A stretch of DNA of 64,000 nucleotides from Caprimulgus europaeus. Lineage: Eukaryota > Chordata > Aves > Caprimulgiformes > Caprimulgidae. This document shows positions 36,801 through 44,486 of the stretch, piece after piece. The notes below the pieces were generated by a model that did no database searches, had not been told where the DNA came from, and saw nothing but the letters and a program-made list of their open reading frames with translations. The stretch spans positions 42,014,839 to 42,078,838 of the forward strand of contig OU015532.1 of NCBI GenBank assembly GCA_907165065.1, given 5' to 3'. The position numbers were made by a program, and so were the translations under genes. Each line of letters opens with the position of its first letter. The first letter of the stretch is position 1.

Positions 36801-39800
36801 ATTCCTGAGGGAATAGGAATCATCCATGGTACATCAAGCCTTCACTTGAAAGTTGTGGGAGTGAACGCTACTAGGCAAGAGAGTTTCCAGGTTACCGTGG
36901 CCTTTGATTTCCAGGCACTTGGAGAAAATGACCAGATCTGGAAACTGTCTGACTTCTATCACTCCAGGTAAGGAAGCACCTTCTGAGCACTTCTCTGTTC
37001 TGTTTTAGTTCTTGGGTTGTGCTCTCTGAACAGAACCACATCTTCAGCCTTTTGATAAAGGGAAAGTTAGTTATGTAGATGTGCCTTCTGTTGTGCCTCT
37101 GGGTTACAAAGTTGTTACCTCTTTGTCATTTGGCAGTTGTTTCAGCAGTAGCTGAAGATGTAGGGAGGAGCTGGCCCATGAGCTGGTACACTAGGTGGAA
37201 AACATGCTGTCAAGTTGGCAGGGTGTAATTCCATGGATTAGAGCTTCCTCCAGGAAAGGGTTGTGGCAAAGATGGGTGTCATGCATCCTAGCAAGTGCTA
37301 GCAATGACAAAGTATTGCCAGTGATCCACAGCAGCCAAAAATGATAATGCAACAGCCTTGTTGATGTAGTACTGGGAAAAGAGAAGGAAGAGGAAAATGG
37401 AGGGAGGGGGAAGGCAGTAAGAAGAAAGACATCTCATTGATCCTGATGGTTTTGGCCATGTCTGTTGACCTTCTGTGGTTTCTTGTGTCATCACCTGCAA
37501 GCAGTAGTTGAGTCTTCTGAATAGTGAACACTCCATCCTAAGCAACTGACTTTTTACCCACAAACTGGATGCAAAACAACAGTAACCTCTAATCCCCAGC
37601 GCTTCACTATCAAACCCCTGCGCTTCCCTCTTCAGCATCTTTCTCAAACTGATGATCTTCCTGATTCCTGAGACAGAGAACTCGACACAAACTTCTCACC
37701 CTAAAGGTGTTAGCAGTTTTCTGCATTTTCAGCATAACTGTCTGTCAGGAGTAATTGTTCTTGTGGATGTAGAGATCAAGTAAAATGGGTTTCTGTGCCT
37801 CTGCTGCTCTGGCACTAGAAAAGAGCTAGTAAAGGAGCTATGTGTGCTATGTTTCTAACTCTCCTTGTATATTCATGTTGTGTGTTGTTAGGTACATGGA
37901 AATGCAGCTGCATCCTGATGTTTAGGACTTTGATTCAAAGAAGCCAGTGCAGCCTGGGAACCCCTGAGTGTAAAGAAGCAAGTGTTCTCCTACAAGTGCA
38001 GCGCTTGCGTGTTTAAGTGGTGGTAGTTCACAAGCAGAGCTCTGGTACCATAGGGGAGTTGATTTCCCAATGCACTTAAGGTAAAGCTGCAGTGGATAAG
38101 GTGCAGTGCAGTACATAATACCAGATAACACGTTCATAAACTCTCCTCTGTCTAAATATAATTGCATGTCTGAGCCAGAAGTTTTCCTAACTGGCAGGTG
38201 AGCTGGGACTGAACAGAATGCATGTTAATCATTATGAATGTATAGCCTGAATTTTCATGCAACTTAGCTTTAAATGGCTTAGGGTGTGGATTAGCTCTCA
38301 CTCTAGGATGCTGCAGCAGTTAGGAAGCTGAATGTACATTCTTCTGATTAAACAAAACTGAAGGTGCGGTGTTCTCAAGTAAGTGCTTGCTCTGCTTTTT
38401 TCTGTAACCTTATCTGAACTATTTAGCCTTCCTCTGGGTCTGTGCAAACTGCTAGATGTAGGTTTTGTGAGGCATGGCTTCCTTTTACAGAAGCCATGGT
38501 AACTCTTTCCCAGGGCATCACATGTGTGTATCCACTCATTCTGTTCTTAAGTGGTTCTGCCAGTATGCTCATACGGACATCTGACTTACCAGCATGTTGC
38601 TTTCTATATCTTTCCCAGGACCTTCTTTAAACATTTCCCTCCTTCTAATCTCTGGGTCTCAAGGCAGATTTTAAGCAAGATGCTAGTTACCAGTTCAGCT
38701 TTTTCATCTTCTACTGTTGGAATTTTGGGTGAAATCCACCTTGCTGTTTGTATTTCAAGTATCAGTATTAAGTTCTATGGCATAGTCTGAAACAGATTCT
38801 GAGTACATAAGGAATGTTTTTGGTATGGGGATCTCCACATTTTTTTTTTGTCTGCTGAATGTAGAAGTGAAAAAAAAAAAAGTTATTTTATCACAGAATC
38901 ACAGAATGTTGGGGATTGGAAGGGACCTTGAAAGATCATCCAGTCCAATCCCTCTGCCACAGCAGGAACACCCAGATGAGTTCACACAGGAAGGTCTCCA
39001 GGCGGGTCTTGAATGTCTCCATAGAAGGAGACTCCACAACCTCCCTGGGCAGCCTGTCCCAGTGCTCTGTCACCCTCACAGTAAAGTTTCTTCTCAAATT
39101 TAAGCAGAGCCTCCTGTGTTCCAGCTCACACCCATTGCCCCTTGTCCTGTCATTGGTTGTCACCGAGAAGAGCCTGGCTCCATCCTCCTGACATTCGCCC
39201 TTTACATATTTATAAACACTAATGAGGTCACCCCTCAGTCTCCTCTTCTCCGAGCTAAAGAGGCCCAGCTCCCTCAGCCTTTCCTCATAAGGCAGATGCT
39301 CCACTCCCTTAACCATCTTGGTGGCTCTGTGCTGGACTCTCTCAAGCAGTTTTCACCATGCTGCTTTTGTATTCTGATCATCACTTGGCCCTGCAGCATG
39401 GCTGACATTTTGTGCTCCTTTCATGTTTAAAGATTTTTTTTTATTAGTTCTGTTGTCTTTTTTGTTAAATACTAATAAAATTATTCTGGCCTGCCCTTTG
39501 TTTTTTTTTTTTTCTGTAACTTCATCCTTACCATTTTCTGTGTTTGGATGTGGCTTTGCTTTCCTGAAGGATGCTTACTTCTTAGCCCTCACTCCCCTAA
39601 CCTGTAATCCTGCAAGTTTCCTTTCACTCTGTGATTTTTTGCTGTTAGGTAATGTTTAATCTATGCTGCTTGTATGCTATCTTGAAGTTGTCTCCATACT
39701 ACCTGTTAGGATTGAATTTGCTTGGCTCCTTCTTAACTACTTTTTATCAAGCATCTGTGTTTTTCCTGCAAAGATGGTGAGCCTTGCAGTCCTTGTTAAG

Positions 39801-40614
39801 GAGCAGATCCTTGAATGTAATATTTTAAACGGTGTCCTGAGCACAGCTCAGGACCACAGGAAGGAGTGTATCTCCTTCCACGTGCTTCCTAAGCAGCTGT
39901 TTTGTTGATTTGTTAACTGTGTTGGCTTTTTTCACGTAAGGGTTTTTTTTACCCACAGGATAGCATACCATGGTTTTAAATGAAAAGCTGGGAAAGCTGC
40001 CTTTGCAGTGGTTCCTACAAGTAGACATGAACTGGTTATGCCTCTTTTTGGGGTTTACAACAACTTCATAGTGCAAAAGTTTTTTTTCAGGAGACATCTA
40101 AATCCCACATGTGAAGTGTAACTTGAAGATCTTAATAATAAAGGAGTAAACAATAAATGCAAGTCTAATATTTTTCTCTTTGGGTTGCCTTTAAAAGAAA
40201 GAATGTGGTGGGACTTTTTTCTCCTGAGGTATTGTTTTGTGTAAGCAGGTACATTCCACAGGTCTAATGAGAGATGATTGTTCTATTCCATTGGCTAATT
40301 ACAGAGGGAGCACTTACCTGGTACTAACAAAAGTAGAGCATGTGTATGCATATGTGTTGTTATGATTTCTTTGCCCTTTCTTTTTTCCTTATCAGCCCAC
40401 TTGCCTGGAGCTGCCAGAGGAGCTGCATCAGCTGGCAGATGTCCAGAGGCTGCGAAGGGAGAAAGCAATAAAAGACTACAGAAAGAATGAGGATGGTCTT
40501 TTGATCAGACCACTCTTGGAATTAGAAGAGAGGAACGATCCACAGAAGGATGGAAACTCCAGAGATGATGACTATGCAGATTGTTTTCCCACAAATAAAG
40601 TGGTGTCTCAATAG
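21675..40614 (+). CDS. EXD1: EXD1, exonuclease 3'-5' domain containing 1 (complete, 11 coding exons)
   Basis: Exons 21675-21801, 22560-22628, 23643-23694, 25238-25368, 26601-26668, 27905-27991, 29088-29192, 29319-29399, 31148-31291, 34305-34496 and 40396-40614 join in frame to 1275 nt, 424 aa. Residues 14-70 resemble an Lsm fold ([18 protein letters not shown], then [12 protein letters not shown]). Residues 139 to about 300 are the DEDD 3'-5' exonuclease fold, with HDCRWISD (216-223) and FDTQ (237-240) as in mammalian EXD1. Motif I reads A162-G163-E164, lacking the Asp of DxE, so catalysis is unlikely. EXD1 is described in mouse and silkworm as an inactive RNA-binding adaptor working with TDRD12 in piRNA biogenesis. 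Human EXD1 is about 514 aa and has a longer C-terminal tail. The start at 21675 has G at +4 but no purine at -3; an in-frame ATG at 21624 is the alternative. Confidence 0.93.
21802..22559 (+). other. EXD1: EXD1 intron 1
   Basis: The first part is still CpG island. The second part carries the antisense CR1 fragment at about 22293-22520, close to the exon 2 acceptor. Confidence 0.85.
22293..22520 (-). mobile_element. CR1 LINE 3' fragment
   Basis: Antisense CR1 starting AGAATCACAGAATAACAG (the 3' tail) and running through GGTTGGAAGGGACCC, CATCCAGTCCAACCCC and CTCTCTGGGCAACCTGTTCC. It is short, 5'-truncated, and retains its 3' end. It lies in EXD1 intron 1, ending about 40 bp before exon 2. Confidence 0.92.
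22560..22628 (+). CDS. EXD1: EXD1 coding exon 2
   Basis: A 69-nt exon, residues 43-66 ([20 protein letters not shown] to IVN), second half of the Lsm-like fold. Acceptor TCATTTCAG, donor GTGAGG. An antisense CR1 fragment ends only about 40 bp upstream. Confidence 0.93.
23643..23694 (+). CDS. EXD1: EXD1 coding exon 3
   Basis: A 52-nt exon, residues 66-83 ([17 protein letters not shown] plus split Glu). The donor is GTACGT; the alternative GT five bases further on (GTTGAA) would run into a stop in exon 4, so GTACGT is preferred. Confidence 0.82.
25238..25368 (+). CDS. EXD1: EXD1 coding exon 4
   Basis: A 131-nt exon, residues 83-127, a polar Ser/Cys/Ala-rich linker ([14 protein letters not shown] to SSLKCSLS) between the Lsm-like and nuclease domains. 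Acceptor CATGCAG, donor GTAAGG. Only this frame is open, and it matches both neighbours. I do not recognise its sequence in mammalian EXD1, which is expected for a fast-evolving linker. Confidence 0.78.
26601..26668 (+). CDS. EXD1: EXD1 coding exon 5
   Basis: A 68-nt exon, residues 127-149: an acidic/basic stretch KKEEENVE, then [14 protein letters not shown] at the start of the nuclease fold. Acceptor TCCTTTTAG, donor GTAAGT. Confidence 0.92.
27905..27991 (+). CDS. EXD1: EXD1 coding exon 6 (motif I position)
   Basis: A phase-0 exon, residues 150-178 ([17 protein letters not shown] to GKLSWLE). The AGE at 162-164 sits where active DEDD nucleases have DxE. The segment NLCRHGKL is strongly conserved with human EXD1. 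Confidence 0.95.
29088..29192 (+). CDS. EXD1: EXD1 coding exon 7
   Basis: A phase-0 exon, residues 179-213 ([16 protein letters not shown] to LEDKDILK), the beta strand and helix preceding motif II. Donor GTAAGG. Confidence 0.95.
29319..29399 (+). CDS. EXD1: EXD1 coding exon 8 (motif II)
   Basis: A phase-0 exon, residues 214-240, containing HDCRWISD and FDTQ. Intron 7 before it is only 126 bp. Donor GTACCC. Confidence 0.95.
31148..31291 (+). CDS. EXD1: EXD1 coding exon 9
   Basis: A phase-0 exon, residues 241-288 ([17 protein letters not shown] to KRRQEMAS). It matches human VADVLQFSMETGGYLPN at its start. Acceptor ATCACAG, donor GTGAGT. Confidence 0.94.
31377..31885 (+). mobile_element. CR1 LINE 3' fragment with intact tail
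   Basis: Sense CR1 from CACCTTGAATACTGTGTCCA through the GTGTCCAGAGAAGGGCAACG block to the tandem tail ATTCTATGATTCTGTGATTC. It is 5'-truncated. The clear tail and good match to CR1 phrases suggest moderate age. Confidence 0.92.
32388..33268 (-). mobile_element. CR1 LINE internal fragment (RT region), 3' end missing
   Basis: The minus strand encodes RT-tail motifs ([18 protein letters not shown], then [11 protein letters not shown]; about 32900-33070) followed by the CR1 post-RT region ([15 protein letters not shown]) and the block GAGGGCAACAAAGCTGG. The copy stops at GACCTCATGGCTCTATTC, so unusually it lacks the 3' tail, pointing to a later deletion. The frame is disrupted. Confidence 0.88.
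34305..34496 (+). CDS. EXD1: EXD1 coding exon 10
   Basis: A phase-0 exon, residues 289-352 ([16 protein letters not shown] to DHLRSTK). It includes [10 protein letters not shown] (339-348), which corresponds to human TYREGSADRL near the motif III region. Donor GTAGGT. Confidence 0.95.
34497..40395 (+). other. EXD1: EXD1 intron 10
   Basis: The largest EXD1 intron (5.9 kb). It contains a CR1 copy (about 38892-39355), a C-run (36239-36247), and a higher-complexity segment near 36420-36970 with an exon-like piece at 36915-36967. I see no conserved coding exon. Confidence 0.8.
38892..39355 (-). mobile_element. CR1 LINE 3' part, relatively well preserved
   Basis: Antisense CR1 from the tail (CACAGAATCACAGAATGTTG) through TCCAGTCCAATCCCTCTGCC, ACAACCTCCCTGGGCAGCC and CACCCCTCAGTCTCCTCTTC to about TCTCTCAAGCAGTT. 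On the minus strand a frame of about 125 codons runs through the copy ([18 protein letters not shown] near its start), so this is the least decayed CR1 in the window. It is 5'-truncated. Confidence 0.93.
40396..40614 (+). CDS. EXD1: EXD1 coding exon 11 (terminal)
   Basis: Encodes residues 353-424 ([13 protein letters not shown] to NKVVSQ) and a TAG stop at 40612-40614. The beginning matches human PTCMELPEELLQL and YRVNAQGLLIR (here [11 protein letters not shown]). The tail after about residue 393 is short and acidic, and ends some 90 residues before the human C-terminus. Confidence 0.94.
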   Translation, partial: PTCLELPEELHQLADVQRLRREKAIKDYRKNEDGLLIRPLLELEERNDPQKDGNSRDDDYADCFPTNKVVSQ

Positions 40615-41277
40615 AGTCAGGAGGTGCTTTGTCAGGAAAAGCTTGAAAATCAAAATCAAGTGGTAAATCTATGGAAGGACCTTAAATCAACCTCAAGCTG
40701 GATGAACAAATCTACCTGATGCAGGTGACTTGATGAGCTTAGACTGGGTATTTTAAGGTATCCAAATGAAAAAAGGGGCTATTCCCCACGCAGCAATGTC
40801 AAACAAAAGCTCCTTTCTTTACAGTGACAGCTAAGCCTGTAGTTGAATGGAAATAATGATGGGTCTTTCTTTCAAAGGAAATTCCTTCTGTGTCTGACTG
40901 TTCTTCTTGAGGTCTGTTTTTGAGATCCATTTTTTTCAAGAGCTATTTTTTATTTTAAACAGTGACTTTTGGTTTTCTTACATTATTATCAGACCAGTGC
41001 CTTAAATTGTATTGTTTCTTTTGTTATCTGTTACAGGTGTGTTGAACTCTCATTCAGTCTAGACATATGAACAGGGGAGCTTGTAAAATGTTTGTTCATT
41101 GAGATTAGAAAGTGTTTGCTTGGTAAAATTTAAAAGCTTTGTGGCCAACCCCCGTGGGTTTGGTTTATACACAGGCAAGTTTCTTGGTGTAGCTGTACAA
41201 CAGCCTCTCCTAAGAGAGTAAAAAAGATCACACCTTAATGAATCGCTATGCTGGCAAAAACAGCAAAGAGGTGTGCT

Positions 41278-41283
41278 AATAAA
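41278..41283 (+). terminator. EXD1: Candidate EXD1 poly(A) signal AATAAA
   Basis: The first AATAAA downstream of the EXD1 stop that I found, giving a 3'UTR of about 690 nt. Others follow near 41820 and 42400, so the actual end is uncertain. Confidence 0.35.
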
Positions 41284-41721
41284 AAGGATTCTCTGCCAAG
41301 TCACAGTTATTTGAGGCTGACTGAGAAAAGAAGTTTCCTGCTGAAAGGTGTCGCTGCTGCTGTTTTTCAGCATTGCTGTCTCAAACTCGTGTGGATTAGG
41401 CTGTAACACTAATGTGGTGTGTACGTAGAAGTGTGTATAGAGTGTGGCGGGGGGGAAGAGTTAATTAGTTTAAAAGATGTATAGCATTCACCCCTGCAAC
41501 AAAATGAGATATAAGGGCAAAACCAGTTTATTTCCAGTATACTTGCTTTGGCTGGTATTCACTGTAAGTCAATCTCCTCCAACTGGTAGTACCGTTCCAC
41601 CACCTGCCAAAGTGAATGCAGGCCATGCCGGAGTCTTGGAACATTTTTTTGACATACCACTATATTTGACTTGCAAGCACAGGCATTTGCTTTTGAAATG
41701 ACAAATTTCTACACCTTTATG

Positions 41722-41828
41722 TACATAAAAAGCATTTAAGTATATAGAAAAACATTTAAGTACATAAAAAAACATTTAAATACATAAAAAGCATTTAAAT
41801 ACATAAAAACCTATTTAAATAAATAAAG
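41722..41828. repeat. AT-rich minisatellite, ~20-bp unit, five copies
   Basis: Five imperfect head-to-tail copies of a 19-21 bp unit of the form TACATAAAAAGCATTTAA, with a partial sixth reading TAAATAAAG. Each unit contains TTTAA and ATAAAA. Confidence 0.9.
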
Positions 41829-43872
41829 AATACTGCATGTTTTGCCATTCAAATACTTCAGACAGGGTGGGGAACACCTTATTCAAGTACAAGAAATGTT
41901 TTGTTCTCAAGGTGAATGCTGGGGAACAACACAAAGTGGGCAAGAGTGGAAGAGGCAACAGTCACTGTCCCAACCGGGCTGCAGTCCGAGGACAATCTGG
42001 GCATCAGGCTGCAAATGTGTTACTAGTAAGGACGCCAGGTTGTGACGTCTGTGTGTCAGTGTGTACCAACACCTGTTAGAGCTGGTTTTGTTTGGATGTA
42101 AATTGGTGTAAATAGATGCTTATGAGGCATCTGTGCATTTCTTTTAAATATTGTTTGGGGAAATGTATGTTGGCTTTTTTTTTTTTCTTTCCACAGAGAA
42201 TACTAGACCAGCAGCATTTAAATAGGTCTCTGCTTTGAACCTATAGATAGGACTTGCTCACTTCTGGGAGTGGGAGAAAAATTAGCAGAAAAACTTCCAA
42301 GGTTTGCTCTTTGTCAGTGCATTTTCTATTTTTTTATTTTATGTTATAAACCCTTACCAGTATTCTGCAATCAGTTCCTTTGTCTCAGTTCACTTCAGAA
42401 AAATAAAACAAGTTAGCAACAAGTTTGTCTTACAACTTTTTCTTTAGCAATTGAGTCTGTGTTTCATTTGGTCTGCTAGGAGATGCTGGCAGTGGACTGG
42501 GCACCCTCTCCAGCATGGGAGCTCACGTCATTCATCTGGAGATTCAAGCAGTGATGTGTTGCCACACATCAGTGAGGTACGATATGGAACATGCAGTCTC
42601 TTGAGCCAGAGGCAGCTCAGGAGTGCTTACCTTGTATTTCCGAAACTTCAGTCATCTGTGTCTGTCAAGTTCTATTAGTAGAGAAAGGAAAAAAATGTCA
42701 CTGTGTCAGATAATAGAAGGAGGGAAGAGGAAGAAGGATGTGAAGGCATCAAGTGTGGGATATAGAAGAGTGGTCTAGTGTCTTTGTGCAAGGTACAAAG
42801 TAATTGCTAAAGGCACCCTTCTTAAAGAGACTGAGCCGCATTTGCAGCTGCTTCCAAGTAGTAGGAAGTCTCTGGCTGGAACTGCATTATAGTGGTGTAA
42901 GGATTTCCAGACAGGGCTTGACAGTGTAACAGCATCTGTGCCACTCTATTGCTTCAAGTAACAAAACCTTCCTGGGTAGACATGGCTGCAGTTTTTCCCT
43001 AGTCTCTTCTGCGAACAGAATTAAGAAAAGAAATTGATTGGAATAGATACATCAGTTATTGATGGACAGGATTGCAAATGACAATTTTCTTAAAGGAGAG
43101 AAAAAAATAGAAAAAAACAATACACATTTTCAAATGATCTGTAAGACCTTGTTTTTTAGGCTTGGTAGTAGTGTGTACTAAAATCACGTGCATCTCTTAA
43201 GCAGTATAACTGCTAGTTGACAGTTAGGGATGTAAGTACTGTGACTAGTTGAAGACAACTCCATAGTGAAGTTTCATAGGAGCAGAGGCAATGCCCTTTT
43301 TATCTCCTAGTAATTGTAGTGCCTAGTGTGTGCTGGGATAGCACAGAGCTTAGCCACGAAGTACAAGCTTGTCTCTAGGCAGTAAGCGATCTGGGTTAAT
43401 CATTCATTTACTGGTTTACTGTAACTGTGCTGTTCCCCGGGTGGTGGGAGAAGCTGTGCTCAGCAGCTCACGGCTCCACCGCGTCCTCGCAATTAACTTC
43501 CAGGCACATTTCCTCCTGCAGTTCTTCCTGCATGACGGAGGGAGTGCGGTAAAACGCCCGCAGCTCCACCAAGTACCCCCAGTTAACGGCCTGTGCTGCT
43601 GTGACCTGTGACGGCGCCGCGGCTCCAGCGCCGAATGCGCCTCAGCGTTTCCCTCAGCCGCGGGGGCGGCCGGGCCGGGCACCTGCTGCCTCCTGCCTGG
43701 ATAGAAGGGGACGCCTCGCTGCGCTCCGCGCCTGGCCCCGAGGGTCTGAGGGGGCCTGGCCGCGCTCTGGGCGGGGGGCGGCGGGCGGTTCGCAAGGCGC
43801 TGCCCCGGGAACGCGACCCGGCCTCGGAGCGGGCCCCGCGCCCTTCCGGCACCTCAAGGGCGAGAGCGCGTC

Positions 43873-43880
43873 ACTTCCGG
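43873..43880 (-). promoter_or_regulatory. INO80: ETS/GABP-type site ACTTCCGG
   Basis: CCGGAAGT on the minus strand, a consensus ETS core in the upstream half of the island. Confidence 0.5.
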
Positions 43881-44001
43881 TACACATCCGCCTCCCCGCG
43901 CCAGGATCGCGAGAGCTCTTCCCACCTCACGCGAGACTCGCAGGCTCACCCGGCCGCTTCGCCCGAGTCCCTTCGGCAATTTCCGTCACCGCCAGACTCT
44001 A

Positions 44002-44006
44002 CCAAT
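44002..44006 (+). promoter_or_regulatory. INO80: CCAAT box
   Basis: ACCAATCGG is a good NF-Y context. It lies some 200-300 bp upstream of the presumed first exon. Confidence 0.5.
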
Positions 44007-44239
44007 CGGTGGCGGGAGCGCATCGATGGGAGCGGGCCCACCGCGGGCTGCGTGTGGGGACAGCGCCTGCGGTGTGGGCGCGGGGACTGTGCGGCGGCTG
44101 CGGCGAGGCGAGCGGGGCGGCTCGGTCGCGGCGCGGGACCGGGACGGCGGGGAGGTATGCGGGGCTCGATTGTTCAGGCCTGGCCATGGCGCCTCTCCTC
44201 CCCCCCGCCATGGCTCCCCGTGTCCCTGCTCCTCTCCTC

Positions 44240-44486
44240 TCAGTGAGCGAAAGTGGCCGCCGCCGCCGTCCCAGCGCCCGCAGCCGCCGCCTCCTCCTCA
44301 GCAGCAGCGCGGGCGCCATCTTGGCGAGGCAGGAGTCGAGAGCGCCCCGCGGTAGGAGACAGGCAGCGCCAGCCCCGGCAACGCGGGGCGAGAGGCCGGG
44401 TGGAGCGAACGGGGGAGCGAGCCCAGGAGACACCCCCAGCCCCCCGCCGCCGCGGCCGCCGCGCCGAAGCCGGGCCCGCTACCCAG
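44240..44486 (+). other. INO80: Presumed INO80 5'UTR exon 1
   Basis: CCCAG|GTGAGC at 44486/44487 is the best splice donor in the island and lies where a non-coding first exon is expected, because the ATG is in the next exon (52618). The 5' end is not visible and is set arbitrarily at 44240. Another GT (AG|GTATGC near 44156) is an alternative donor. Confidence 0.45.
44313..44325 (-). promoter_or_regulatory. INO80: YY1-type motif GCCAAGATGGCGC
   Basis: The plus strand GCGCCATCTTGGC is a near-perfect YY1 consensus (core AAGATGGCG on the minus strand). It sits just upstream of, or inside, the presumed INO80 exon 1, where YY1 elements typically lie near TSSs. Confidence 0.6.

Larger units (their letters stand above)
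40615..43430 (+). other. EXD1 3' region and EXD1-INO80 spacer
   Basis: From the EXD1 stop to the INO80 CpG island. It contains candidate EXD1 poly(A) hexamers (AATAAA at 41278-41283, and AATAAAG at the end of the minisatellite near 41822) and the AT-rich minisatellite. No further gene is seen. Confidence 0.7.
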
